Source of the DNA: Solirubrobacter sp035555675 | Lineage (GTDB): Bacteria; Actinomycetota; Thermoleophilia; Solirubrobacterales; Solirubrobacteraceae | NCBI GenBank assembly: GCA_035555675.1 | Contig: DATMGH010000029.1 | Span: 1 to 59,630, forward strand | Direction of reading: 5' to 3' | Length of the DNA: 59,630 nucleotides | Shown: positions 33,456 to 42,335 of the stretch, piece after piece | Position numbering within the stretch: the first letter of the stretch is position 1 | Layout: every line of letters starts with the position of its first letter | Translations under genes and position numbers: made by a program | Notes under the pieces: model-generated | What the model was told of the DNA's origin: nothing | What the model saw: only the letters and a program-made list of their open reading frames with translations | The model's database searches: none

Positions 33456-35609
33456 CTACTTGATGAAGAGGATCTCCGAGTACTTCGGCAGCGGCCACAG
33501 GTCGTCCGGCACGATCCGCTCGAGCTTGTCGGCGACCTCGCGCACCGCGTGCATCGCCGAGTGCACGTCGACCTGCACGTACTTGGCCTCCTCGAGCGGG
33601 GAGACGTTCTCCGGGTGGTCGCGATTCGCGGCCTCCAGGGCGAAGATCCGGTCGACGAACTCGTCGACCAGCGCCTGCGACTCCTCGACCAGCTTCGCGA
33701 TCCCGACCTCCTTCAAGGTCCCGAGCCAGCGCACCGCCGCCGGCAGCAGCATCGTGCGCGCGATCGACGCGGCCGTCTCGGCCTCGATGTTGAGCGTCGA
33801 CACGTACTGCTCGATCGCGACCTCGTAGCGCGAGTGCAGCTCGCGCTCGCTCAGCACGTCGTAGCGCCCGAACACCTCGACCGTCGACGGCTCGACGTAC
33901 CAGGGCAGCGCGTCCGGGGACTGGGCGAGGTTCGCGAGCCCGCGGGCCTCGGCCTCGGCGTGCCACTCCGACGAGTAGTTGTCGCCCGAGAACACGATCC
34001 GCTTGTTCGCGACCCAGGTCGCCTTGACCACTTCGAGCACGGCCTCCTCGAGCGAGGCGCCGCCGTCGAGCGCGGCCTTGAGCCGGTCCGACAGGTCGTC
34101 GATCGCCTCGGCCACGATCGTGTTCAGGACCGTGTTCGGCATCGCCACCGACATCGAGGAGCCGAGCGCGCGGAACTCGAACTTGTTGCCGGTGAACGCG
34201 AACGGCGACGTGCGGTTGCGGTCGCCGCCGTGCAGCGGCAGCCGCGGCAGCACGGACGCGCCGAGCGACAGGTACGCCTGCGGCGTGGCCGCGTCGCCGG
34301 ACCCGGCCTCGATCGCCGAGAACACCTTCTCCAGCTCGGCGCCGAGGAACACGGAGATGATCGCGGGCGGCGCCTCGTTGGCGCCCAGGCGGTGGTCCTG
34401 GCCGGCGGCGGCGACCGACGCGCGCAGCAGCTGCTGGTGCTTGTTGACCGCCTGGATGACCGCGGTGCAGAAGAACAGGAACAGCAGGTTCTCGTGCGGC
34501 GTGTCGCCCGGGTCGAGCAGGTTGATCCCGGTGTCGGTCCCCATCGACCAGTTGTTGTGCTTGCCGGAGCCGTTGACGCCCGCGAACGGCTTCTCGTGCA
34601 GCAGGCAGACGAGCCCGTAGCGGCGCGCCACGTTCTGCATCACCTGCATCGTCAACTGCTGGTGGTCGGAGCCGACGTTGGAGTTCTCGAAGATCGGCGC
34701 GACCTCGTACTGGGCCGGTGCGACCTCGTTGTGGCGCGTCTTGATCGGCACGCCGAGCTTGGACAGCTCCTGCTCGGTCTCGAGCATGCACGCGAGCACG
34801 CGCTCGGGGATCGACCCGAAGTAGTGGTCGTCGAGCTCCTGCCCCTTCGGCGGCTTGGTGCCGAACAGCGTGCGGCCCGTGATCACGAGGTCGGGACGCT
34901 CGAAGAAGTACTGCTCGTCGATCAGGAAGTACTCCTGCTCGGGCCCGACCGTCGTGAACACGTGCTGCGCGGACCCGTCGCTGAGCAGCCCCAGCGCGCG
35001 GATCGCCGACCGCGACAGCGCGTCCATCGAGCGCAGCAGCGGGATCTTGTTGTCCAGCGCCTCGCCCGTCCACGACGTGAACGCGGTCGGGATGCACAGC
35101 AGCGCGCCGTTCGGGTTCTCGAGGATGAACGCGGGCGAGGAGGGATCCCACGCCGTGTAGCCGCGCGCCTCGAACGTGGAGCGGATGCCGCCGCTCGGGA
35201 ACGAGGACGCGTCCGGCTCGCCCTGGATCAGCTCCTTGCCGGAGAACTCGGCGATCGCCGTGCCGTCACCGGTCGGGTTGAAGAACGAGTCGTGCTTCTC
35301 GGCCGTCGAGTTCGTCAGCGGCTGGAACCAGTGCGTGTAGTGGGTCGCGCCGTGCTCCATCGCCCACTCGCGCATCGCCGAGGCGACGGCGTCCGCGAGC
35401 GCGGGCTTGAGCGGCTCGCCCTTGGCGATCGTCGCCTCGAGCTGCCGGAACACCGCCGTCGGCAGCCGCTGGCGCTGGACGGCGACCGAGAAGACGTTCT
35501 CGCCGTACAGGTTGGCGTTCGGCTGGGTCAGGTCCGCCTGGCCCAGGGCGCCGCCGTTCGGGCTCCACTGGGCGGCGGCGACGTTGGGCGTACGGGTGCG
35601 GGTCGGCAT
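33456..35609 (-). CDS. glnN: Class III glutamine synthetase
   Basis: 717 residues, the length of GSIII rather than the 450-470 of GSI. Recognisable segments are AEKHDSFFNPTGDGTAIAEFSGKELIQGEPDASSFPSGGIRST (the GSIII N-terminal signature), TVGPEQEYFLID (metal-binding Glu), HNEVAPAQYEVAPIFENSN, and AGVNGSGKHNNWSMGT (the ATP/glutamate loop). It makes glutamine from glutamate, ammonia and ATP. ATG at 35609 with AGGAGG upstream and a TAGGTT box at 35652-35657 as possible -10. The ammonium transporter and PII genes are 3.6 kb away on the other strand, so this is a nitrogen-assimilation neighbourhood. Confidence 0.95.
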   Translation of the reverse strand: MPTRTRTPNVAAAQWSPNGGALGQADLTQPNANLYGENVFSVAVQRQRLPTAVFRQLEATIAKGEPLKPALADAVASAMREWAMEHGATHYTHWFQPLTNSTAEKHDSFFNPTGDGTAIAEFSGKELIQGEPDASSFPSGGIRSTFEARGYTAWDPSSPAFILENPNGALLCIPTAFTSWTGEALDNKIPLLRSMDALSRSAIRALGLLSDGSAQHVFTTVGPEQEYFLIDEQYFFERPDLVITGRTLFGTKPPKGQELDDHYFGSIPERVLACMLETEQELSKLGVPIKTRHNEVAPAQYEVAPIFENSNVGSDHQQLTMQVMQNVARRYGLVCLLHEKPFAGVNGSGKHNNWSMGTDTGINLLDPGDTPHENLLFLFFCTAVIQAVNKHQQLLRASVAAAGQDHRLGANEAPPAIISVFLGAELEKVFSAIEAGSGDAATPQAYLSLGASVLPRLPLHGGDRNRTSPFAFTGNKFEFRALGSSMSVAMPNTVLNTIVAEAIDDLSDRLKAALDGGASLEEAVLEVVKATWVANKRIVFSGDNYSSEWHAEAEARGLANLAQSPDALPWYVEPSTVEVFGRYDVLSERELHSRYEVAIEQYVSTLNIEAETAASIARTMLLPAAVRWLGTLKEVGIAKLVEESQALVDEFVDRIFALEAANRDHPENVSPLEEAKYVQVDVHSAMHAVREVADKLERIVPDDLWPLPKYSEILFIK

Positions 35610-35717
35610 GCGGACGTATTCCTCCTGGGGCGGCTCAAGACAGCGCGCCTTAACCTAGGCGCCCGCGGATCGGGTCTCTTTGTCCACGTGTCCAAATCGA
35701 ACCCCGGCGGGTTCGAC

Positions 35718-36884
35718 TCACGTGAGTTGCGGCCAGGTGAACGCGAACACGCTCCCGCCGCCGTCGCGGTCGCGCACCCAGATCCGCCCGCCCGCCGCTT
35801 CGACCACCTTCTGGGCGATCGCGAGCCCGATGCCGGTGCCCGGGTACTGCTCGGCGGCCGGGGAGCGGGCGAACATGCCGAAGATCCGCTGCGCGTGCGG
35901 CCGCGCCACGCCGATCCCGTTGTCGGCCACCTCGAAGCGCCAGTGGTCGCCGTCCGGCACCGCCGAGATCCAGACCGCGGGCGCGACGCCGGGGGCGACG
36001 AACTTGACCGCGTTGGCCAGCAGGTTCGTCAGCAGCTGCTCGAACTCGCGCGGGCGCGCCAGCACCACCGGCAGCTCGCCGGCCTCCAGCGTCGCCCCGG
36101 CCGCCGCGGTGGGCGCGATCCGGCGGACGAGCTCGGCGCAGTCGACCCGCTCGAACGCCCGGCCGGAATGTCCCACGCGCGCGTACGCGAGCAGGTCGTC
36201 GAGCAGCAGGTGCATGCGCCCGCCCCCCTCGCGCGCGTGCGTGAGCAGCTCGGCGGCGCCCGCCGGCAGCTGGTCGCCGTAGCGGGACTCCAGCAGCGCC
36301 AGGAACCCGGAGACCGCGGTCAGCGACTGCCGCAGGTCGTGCGAGACGACCGACGCGAACCGCTCCAGCTCGGCGTTGGAGCGCTCGAGCTCGGCCGCGC
36401 GCTGCAGCGAGCGCGTGCGCGCCTCGTAGAGGTCGGTGACGTCCATCGCCGACAGGTACACGAGCGGCTCCGGACCGTCCGCGACCGCCGCGCTGCAGCG
36501 GAAGAAGCGGTACGACCCGTCCTTGCAGCGCGCCCGCGCCTCGACCTGCAGGCTCTCGCCGCGCGGCGTGTGCTCGAGCCGCTGCGCGAACGCGAGCACG
36601 TGCGCCCGGTCCTCCGGGTGCATGAACTCGGCGTACGGCACCGCGTAGAGCTCGGCCGGCGACCAGCCGGTCGTGCGCTCCCAGGCCGCGTTGACCCAAC
36701 GCAGGTAGCCGCGCGCGTCGGCGGCGCCCAGGAGATCCTGGGACAGCGCGAAGAGACGCTCGGCGTGGGCGGCTTCGGCGCCGCCGGGCAGCGGCGCTGG
36801 TGGCGGTATGGACAAGGGTCTGACCGCGCGATCCTTCCAGTCGCGGTGGCGATCAGCAACCCCAAGGGCCCGGCGGGGAACCAC
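35718..36884 (-). CDS. Soluble PAS-domain sensor histidine kinase
   Basis: 388 residues from GTG at 36884; a TTG at 36815 would give 365 residues and is a fair alternative because the first about 23 residues look non-family. A PAS/PAC domain (about 40-155) has RLFALSQDLLGAADARGYLRWVNAAWERTTGWSP and KDGSYRFFRCSAA. HisKA has FASVVSHDLRQSLTAVSGFLALL (phospho-His in SHDLR). HATPase_c has NLLANAVKF, VADNGIGV and GTGIGLAIAQKVVEAAGG. No membrane helix, so it senses a cytoplasmic signal. No response regulator is adjacent. Divergent from the PP2C phosphatase gene with an overlapping promoter region. Confidence 0.88.
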   Translation of the reverse strand: MVPRRALGVADRHRDWKDRAVRPLSIPPPAPLPGGAEAAHAERLFALSQDLLGAADARGYLRWVNAAWERTTGWSPAELYAVPYAEFMHPEDRAHVLAFAQRLEHTPRGESLQVEARARCKDGSYRFFRCSAAVADGPEPLVYLSAMDVTDLYEARTRSLQRAAELERSNAELERFASVVSHDLRQSLTAVSGFLALLESRYGDQLPAGAAELLTHAREGGGRMHLLLDDLLAYARVGHSGRAFERVDCAELVRRIAPTAAAGATLEAGELPVVLARPREFEQLLTNLLANAVKFVAPGVAPAVWISAVPDGDHWRFEVADNGIGVARPHAQRIFGMFARSPAAEQYPGTGIGLAIAQKVVEAAGGRIWVRDRDGGGSVFAFTWPQLT

Positions 36885-36910
36885 GGATCGGATCTTCCCC
36901 GCCGAACCCT

Positions 36911-36916
36911 TACAGT
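36911..36916 (+). promoter_or_regulatory. Putative -10 box of a leaderless phosphatase transcript
   Basis: TACAGT lies seven bases before the GTG at 36924, the main reason for choosing that start over the GTG at 36915 (inside the box) and the ATG at 36948. Confidence 0.45.
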
Positions 36917-36923
36917 GCGCCGC

Positions 36924-39164
36924 GTGCTTCGTCGCTCGGGACTCCGAATGCGGGTGCTGGCGGCGGCCGGCCTGATCGCCGCGGTCGCGCTGCTGACGTT
37001 CAGCTTCCTGATCGGCGGCCTGCAGAGCCAGAGCCGGTCGGCGACCAAGGCGCGCGCCGCCAACGACGCGGTCACGCAGGCCGGCGTGGTCGAGCGGCTC
37101 GCGCTCGAGCTTTCGTCGGGTGACGAGCGGGCACGCGCCGAGTTACCCGCCGCCGGCGAGAAATTGCTGGCGCTGCAGAAGACCGACGCGGACCGGGCCC
37201 GGGTGCGCGAGCTCAACCGCGAGGCGGCCGCGCTCGGCGGCCCCGACGCCGAACGGCGCCTGACGACGTTCCGCACGCACCTGGCGAGCTTCGCCGCCTC
37301 CGAGCGCGCCGAGCAGCTGCACCTGCGCGCGGAGAGCACGCGCCTGCGCGAGCACACGACGCTGATCGCGCTCAGTGGGCTCGCGATCCTGCTGGTGCTG
37401 ATCGTGCTGATCGCGTTCGGCGCCGTGCGGGCGATCGTCGGGCCGGTCAACCGGCTGCAGCGGTTCGCGCGCGAGCTCGGCGCCGGGCACTTCGACATCC
37501 GCCTGCCGGAGGGCGGGCCGCCCGAGCTCGCCGAGCTCACGCACGCGTTCAACCTCAGCGCCGAGAACCTCCAGCGCTCGACCGACCGCCACCTGGCCGA
37601 GCTGGACGCCGTGTTCCGGGACTCGCCGCTCGGGATCGCGTTCCTCGACCTCGAGCTGCGCTTCCTGCGCGTCAACGAAGCGCTCGCGCGCATGAACCAG
37701 GTGCCCGCCGACGAGCATCTCGGCCGCACGGTCGGCGACGTCACCGGCCAGTACGACATCGAGCGCGCGCTGCGGCGCGTGGTCGCGACCGGCGAGCCGC
37801 TGCTCGACGTCGACGTCGCGCTCCACGGCCGCCGCTTCGAGGCCACGTACTTCGCGGTCCGCGACGACCGCGGCGAGCTGCTCGCGGTCGGCAAGGCGAT
37901 GACCGACGTGACCGCGCGCCGGCGCGCCGAAGCGGGGCGCGAGCGGCTGCAGGACGCCACGGCCGCGCTGGCCGGCGCCGTGACGGTCGCCGACGTCGCC
38001 GCGGTCGCGAGCGACCAGGCGCGGCGCGCGCTGGTCGCCGACGGCGCGGTCCTGTTCACGCTCGACCCCGACCTGCGCGTGCTGCGCGTGGTCGGCGGCG
38101 AGCGGATCCCGCTGCACGCGCCGGTGCCCGCCACCGAGGCCGCGCGCACCGGGCGCGCGCTGTTCGTGAGCGACGATCTGCGCGAGCGCTACCCGGGCCT
38201 GGAGGGCGATCCGCGCGCGTACGCCGCGCTGCCGCTGATCGCGTACGGGCGCACGCTCGGCGTGCTCTCGGTGCGTTTCTCCCGCCCGCTGACGTTCGGC
38301 GCCGACGAGCGCGGGCTGCTGACCGCGCTCGCGGCGCAGGCGGCGATCGCGCTCGCGCGCGCCCAGCTCTACGAGCGCGAGCACACGGTCTCGCAGACGC
38401 TCCAGGCCTCGCTGCTGCCGCGCGAGCTGCCGGTGATCGCGGGCCTGGACCTCGCGGCGCGGCTGGAGTCCGGCGCCCGCGGCGTCGACGTCGGCGGCGA
38501 CTTCTACGACGCGTTCGCGCTCCCGGACGGCGCGTGGGGCGTGGCGATCGGCGACGTCTGCGGCAAGGGCGTCGACGCGGCCGCACTGACCGCGCTCGCG
38601 CGCCACACCGTGCGGGCCGCCGCGCACGCGCACCGCTCGCCCGCCGCCGTGCTGGAGATGCTCAACCGGGCCGTGCTCGACGACAACCGCGCCGGCCAGT
38701 TCCTGACCGCGATCTTCGCTCGCCTGGAGCCGCGCGACGGCGGCTTCCGGCTCGTCGCCGCGTGCGGCGGGCACCCGCCGCCGGTCGTGATCGACGCGCA
38801 CGGGGCGCGCCGGGCGCTCGACTGCACGGGGACGCTGCTCGGCGTCGTCCCGGACCCGGAGATCGCCGACACCCGGCTGGACCTCGAGCCCGGCGACACG
38901 CTGCTGCTCTACACCGACGGGCTGACCGAGGCGACCGCGCCCGCGCACACGCTGACCACCCCGGAGGTGGCGGCGCTGCTCGGCCAGGCGCGCGGCGAGA
39001 CGGCCGCCCAGACGGCGCAGGCGTGCCTCGCGCGAGCGCTGGCCGCGGCCGGCGGCACGGGACGCGACGACGTCGCCGTGCTCGTCGTCCAGGTGCTGGA
39101 GCCGGCGCTCGACCGCAGGGAGAACTCACCCCAGGGAATCTTCGACACGGGGACAATGTCGTGA
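36924..39164 (+). CDS. Membrane-bound HAMP-PAS-GAF-SpoIIE (PP2C) phosphatase
   Basis: 746 residues. Two transmembrane helices (about 14-32 and 150-170) enclose a helical extracytoplasmic sensor of about 115 residues. A HAMP linker (VGPVNRLQRFARELGAGHFDIRLPEGG) follows, then a PAS domain (DSPLGIAFLDLELRFLRVNEALARMN), a GAF domain (about 350-480), and a C-terminal PP2C/SpoIIE domain with metal motifs VDVGGDFYDAF and IGDVCGKGVDAAALTALARH and the end LLLYTDGLTEA...GRDDVAVLVV. Such proteins dephosphorylate anti-sigma antagonists or STAS proteins in partner-switching pathways. No anti-sigma or STAS gene is nearby. Confidence 0.9.
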   Translation: MLRRSGLRMRVLAAAGLIAAVALLTFSFLIGGLQSQSRSATKARAANDAVTQAGVVERLALELSSGDERARAELPAAGEKLLALQKTDADRARVRELNREAAALGGPDAERRLTTFRTHLASFAASERAEQLHLRAESTRLREHTTLIALSGLAILLVLIVLIAFGAVRAIVGPVNRLQRFARELGAGHFDIRLPEGGPPELAELTHAFNLSAENLQRSTDRHLAELDAVFRDSPLGIAFLDLELRFLRVNEALARMNQVPADEHLGRTVGDVTGQYDIERALRRVVATGEPLLDVDVALHGRRFEATYFAVRDDRGELLAVGKAMTDVTARRRAEAGRERLQDATAALAGAVTVADVAAVASDQARRALVADGAVLFTLDPDLRVLRVVGGERIPLHAPVPATEAARTGRALFVSDDLRERYPGLEGDPRAYAALPLIAYGRTLGVLSVRFSRPLTFGADERGLLTALAAQAAIALARAQLYEREHTVSQTLQASLLPRELPVIAGLDLAARLESGARGVDVGGDFYDAFALPDGAWGVAIGDVCGKGVDAAALTALARHTVRAAAHAHRSPAAVLEMLNRAVLDDNRAGQFLTAIFARLEPRDGGFRLVAACGGHPPPVVIDAHGARRALDCTGTLLGVVPDPEIADTRLDLEPGDTLLLYTDGLTEATAPAHTLTTPEVAALLGQARGETAAQTAQACLARALAAAGGTGRDDVAVLVVQVLEPALDRRENSPQGIFDTGTMS

Positions 39165-39182
39165 CCTGACCCGCGCTCAAGA

Positions 39183-39211
39183 CTCCTCGGCGATGCTGTT
39201 TGACCGAGGAG
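39183..39211 (+). promoter_or_regulatory. Leader hairpin covering the amtB ribosome-binding site
   Basis: CTCCTCGG (39183-39190) pairs perfectly with CCGAGGAG (39204-39211) over a 13-base loop. The right arm contains the GAGGAG Shine-Dalgarno before the amtB ATG at 39217, so the stem would block initiation. It could be a translational control element or chance. Confidence 0.4.
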
Positions 39212-39216
39212 GACTG

Positions 39217-40692
39217 ATGCGCAGGACCCGTTGGGCCGCCGGTGCGGGGGCCGGCCTGGTCGCACTATTGGCGCTGCCCGCCGCGGCGTTCGCCGATGGC
39301 GGCACGATGGACCTCTACACCGCGGGCAAGCTCCCGCAGGCGGTCGGCATCAACTCGATCTGGGTGCTGGTCGCCGGCATCCTGGTCATGTTCATGCAGG
39401 CCGGCTTCGCGTTCCTGGAGATCGGCTTCTCGCGCGGCAAGAACGCCGGCACGGTGATCGCCAAGATCCTGGTCAACTTCTCGATCTGCGCGATCTGCTT
39501 CTGGGCCGTCGGCTTCGCGTTCGCGTTCGGCGACGGCGGCTGGTTCATCGGCACGTCCGGCTTCTTCCTGGCCGGCGCGGACGCCAGCTCGCACTTCTCC
39601 GTGATCGACGTCGCGGACGGGTCGGTCACGCTCGAGACACTGTGGTTCTTCCAGTTCGTGTTCGCCGCGGTCTCGCTGGCGATCGTCTGGGGCACGACGC
39701 TCGAGCGCACGAAGTTCGGCGTCTACGTGATCTACGGGATCGTGTTCTCGGCGCTCATCTACCCGATCGGCGCGCACTGGATCTGGGGCGGCGGCTGGAT
39801 CGCCGAGACGTTGTCGGTGCAGGACTTCGCCGGCTCGACCGTGGTCCACCTGATCGGTGCGACCGGGGCGTTCGCGGCGCTGCTGCTGCTCGGCGCTCGG
39901 CGCGGGAAGTACGGGGCGGACGGCAGGCCGCGGGCGATCCCGGGGCACAACATGCCGCTGTTCGGGCTCGGCGTGCTGATCCTGTGGCTGGGCTGGTTCG
40001 GCTTCAACCCGGGCTCCGGGCTGAACGCGCTCGACGGGCGCTTCCCGGAGATCGCGATGGTCACGAACCTGTCGGCCGCCGCGGGCGTGCTGACCGCCGT
40101 CGGGATCATGTACGCCAAGACGCGCAAGATCGACATCGGCATGGCGGGCAACGGCGCGATCGCCGCGCTGGTCGGCATCACCGCCCCGTCCGGCTACGTC
40201 GAGCTGTGGGCGGCGCCGATCATCGGCGCGGTCGCCGGCGCGGTCGTGGTCTTCGGCGTGCTGGCGATCGACAAGCGGATCGACGATCCGGTCGGTGCGC
40301 TGTCCGCGCACGGCTTGGCGGGCATCTGGGGCACGCTGGCGTGCGGCCTGTTCACGTCGCCGCGCCTGGCGGAGTTCAACGGCGTCGGCGAGGCCGGCCT
40401 GTTCTACACCGGCTCGTTCAAGCAGCTCGGCGGCCAGCTGGTCGGCGTGCTGGCGGCGTTCACGTTCGTGTTCCTGGCCTCCTACGCGACGTTCTGGGCG
40501 ATCAAGAAGACCTACGGGCTGCGCGTCACGGCCGAGGAAGAGGACGCCGGACTGGACATTTCCGAGCACGGCATGTACGGGTATCCGGAGCAGTTCATCC
40601 CGGCTCCGGAGCTGGTCGGGTACGCACCGGGCGCCACGCCGGTCGTTCCCGGGCGCACGCCGGCGGCCACGACCCGTGAGGTTCCCGCATGA
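39217..40692 (+). CDS. amtB: Ammonium transporter, Amt/MEP/Rh family
   Basis: 491 residues from ATG at 39217, behind GAGGAGG. A cleavable signal-like helix (VALLALPAAAFADGG) precedes eleven transmembrane helices. Family landmarks: INSIWVLVAGILVMFMQAGFAFLEIGFSRGKNAG, FAGSTVVHLIGATGAFAALLLLGAR (first pore His), LGWFGFNPGSG, and DPVGALSAHGLAGIWGTLACGLF (second pore His). The C-terminal tail (GLRVTAEEEDAGLDISEHGMYGYPEQF) is the conserved region that contacts PII proteins. The glnK gene overlaps its stop by ATGA. Confidence 0.96.
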   Translation: MRRTRWAAGAGAGLVALLALPAAAFADGGTMDLYTAGKLPQAVGINSIWVLVAGILVMFMQAGFAFLEIGFSRGKNAGTVIAKILVNFSICAICFWAVGFAFAFGDGGWFIGTSGFFLAGADASSHFSVIDVADGSVTLETLWFFQFVFAAVSLAIVWGTTLERTKFGVYVIYGIVFSALIYPIGAHWIWGGGWIAETLSVQDFAGSTVVHLIGATGAFAALLLLGARRGKYGADGRPRAIPGHNMPLFGLGVLILWLGWFGFNPGSGLNALDGRFPEIAMVTNLSAAAGVLTAVGIMYAKTRKIDIGMAGNGAIAALVGITAPSGYVELWAAPIIGAVAGAVVVFGVLAIDKRIDDPVGALSAHGLAGIWGTLACGLFTSPRLAEFNGVGEAGLFYTGSFKQLGGQLVGVLAAFTFVFLASYATFWAIKKTYGLRVTAEEEDAGLDISEHGMYGYPEQFIPAPELVGYAPGATPVVPGRTPAATTREVPA

Positions 40693-41066
40693 AGAAGATC
40701 GAGGCGTTCATCCGGCACGAGGCGTTCGAGCCGATCCGGATGGAGCTGCTCGAGCTCGGCTTCCCGTCCCTGTCGATCTCCGAGGTCAAGGGGTCCGGAC
40801 GTCAGAAAGGCATCACCGAACGCTACCGCGGCGCGGAGCTGACCAACTGGCTGCGGCCGAAGGTCAAGCTCGAGTGCGTGGTCGCGACGGCGGACGTGCA
40901 GACGGTCGTCGAAGCGATCCTCAAGCACGCGCGCACCGGCTCGATCGGGGACGGCAAGGTGTTCGTCCTGCCGGTCGAGGAGGCGTACCGGATCCGCACC
41001 GGCGAGTCCGGCGAGGAGACCCTGCAGGCTCACCCCGGCATCGCCGCCACACAGGCGGCGGGGTAG
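40689..41066 (+). CDS. glnK: PII nitrogen regulatory protein with Leu at position 51
   Basis: 125 residues. MKKIEAFIRHEAFEPIRMELLELG begins the PII fold; the T-loop is EVKGSGRQKGITERYRGAELTNWLRPKVKLE, and the B- and C-loop region is TGSIGDGKVFVLPVEEAYRIRTGESGEET. Numbering matches E. coli PII without gaps: residue 51, normally the Tyr that is uridylylated (or adenylylated in actinobacteria), is Leu, while Tyr46 is kept. It probably binds AmtB in response to ATP/ADP and 2-oxoglutarate but cannot be modified at the usual site. The last about 13 residues are an extra tail. Confidence 0.95.
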   Translation: MKKIEAFIRHEAFEPIRMELLELGFPSLSISEVKGSGRQKGITERYRGAELTNWLRPKVKLECVVATADVQTVVEAILKHARTGSIGDGKVFVLPVEEAYRIRTGESGEETLQAHPGIAATQAAG

Positions 41067-41121
41067 CGACCGTGGCGCGGGGCGGCCGATCCGGCCGCTC
41101 CGCGTGGATGAAGGAGGCGGA

Positions 41122-42306
41122 TTGAACGTGGCGATGGTGGTCGGGCCGGAGGACCGCGGCCCGGCGCGGCTTCGGGCCGTGCACCTGCGGATGGTCGACG
41201 CGGTGCTGAGCGGCGACGGGCTCGAGGGCGTGGCGGCGCTGGCCGCGGGCGAGACGGGCGGCGTGGTCGCGATCGTCGTGCCGCGGCTGGGCGCGGCGGC
41301 CGCGTCCGGGCCGATCGAGGATCTCGCCGGGCTGCGGCGCTACGTCGGCGAGCGGGCGCGGGGACGCGCCGTCGCGGTGCCGCCGGGCGTGGTCGCGGAG
41401 GTCCCGATCGCGTCCGGGGACGAGCCGCTCGGCGCGGTGCTGCTGCTCGGCGGCGCCTCGACACCCGAGGCGCTGGAGTTCCTGCACGTGGCCGCGGTCG
41501 CCTGCCTGACGGAGGTGGCGGTCGAGGAGGCGCGGCTGGAGGTCGAGCAGAACCTGCGCGGGTCGTTCCTGGAGGAGCTGCGCGGGCGCGACGACCTGGA
41601 GGCCGACGACGTGCTCCGGCGGGGCGCGCGGCTCGGGTGCGACCTGTCGCGCGGTGCGGTCGCGCTGTGCGCGGAGCTGTCGTCGGACCGGCCGCGGCAC
41701 GTGGTGGCGACGATCGCGGGGGAGCACCCGGGCGCGCTGGCCCAGCACATGGACGGCGGCAGCGGGTCGGGGCGGGTCTACGCGCTGCTGCCGGGCGAGG
41801 ACGCCGGCGCCACGCTGGCGGCCGCGCGGCGGGTCGCGGCGCGGCTGCAGCGGCACGGGACGGTCGGCGTGTCGTCGTTCTACGCCGACGTGGGGGACCT
41901 GGGGCGGGCGATCCAGGAGGCCGAGCTGGTGCTGGACGTGCTCAAGCGCTCCGACGTGCCGATCGACGAGGACATCGGGACCGGGACCTACCGGCTGCTG
42001 TTCCGGGTGCTGGCGTCGCACCCCGAGGAGGTGCGGTCGTTCTACGAGGACACGGTCGCGCCGCTGGTGGCCTACGACGCGCAGTACTCGACGGACCTGG
42101 TCGGGACGCTGTCGGCGTACCTGGAGCGCAACTGCAACATGAACGCGACCGCGGCGGCGATCTACGCGCACCGGCACACCGTGGCGTACCGGCTGGAGCG
42201 GGTGAAGGAGCTCACCGGGCTGGACCCGCTGCTGTCGGAGGACCGCGAGCGGCTGGGGCTCGGGCTGAAGGCGTACCGGATCATCGCGCCGCGGTTGCAG
42301 CGCTGA
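41122..42306 (+). CDS. PucR/CdaR-family transcriptional regulator
   Basis: 394 residues from TTG at 41122, four bases after AAGGAGG; GTG at 41128 is as likely. The N-terminal about 170 residues look like a degenerate GAF-type domain (LGAVLLLGGASTPEALEFLHVAAVACLTEVAVEEARLE). The middle (about 175-300) is the GGDEF-like CdaR region. The C-terminal PucR-type helix-turn-helix is LVGTLSAYLERNCNMNATAAAIYAHRHTVAYRLERVKELTGLDP. PucR proteins often control purine, allantoin or amino-acid nitrogen use. Placement 55 bp behind glnK suggests it completes an amtB-glnK nitrogen operon. Confidence 0.88.
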   Translation: MNVAMVVGPEDRGPARLRAVHLRMVDAVLSGDGLEGVAALAAGETGGVVAIVVPRLGAAAASGPIEDLAGLRRYVGERARGRAVAVPPGVVAEVPIASGDEPLGAVLLLGGASTPEALEFLHVAAVACLTEVAVEEARLEVEQNLRGSFLEELRGRDDLEADDVLRRGARLGCDLSRGAVALCAELSSDRPRHVVATIAGEHPGALAQHMDGGSGSGRVYALLPGEDAGATLAAARRVAARLQRHGTVGVSSFYADVGDLGRAIQEAELVLDVLKRSDVPIDEDIGTGTYRLLFRVLASHPEEVRSFYEDTVAPLVAYDAQYSTDLVGTLSAYLERNCNMNATAAAIYAHRHTVAYRLERVKELTGLDPLLSEDRERLGLGLKAYRIIAPRLQR

Positions 42307-42335
42307 CCGCATCGCCGCGCGTCATCCTGGGTTGG

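Noticed and set aside
36815..36884. Separate short gene at the PAS kinase N-terminus
   Set aside because: It is only the uncertain extension between two possible starts, not a separate frame.
33339..39164. A 1941-codon open forward frame
   Set aside because: Only 36924 onward reads as a real protein (HAMP-PAS-GAF-PP2C). The rest is antisense to glnN and the PAS kinase and is open only because stops are rare at this GC.
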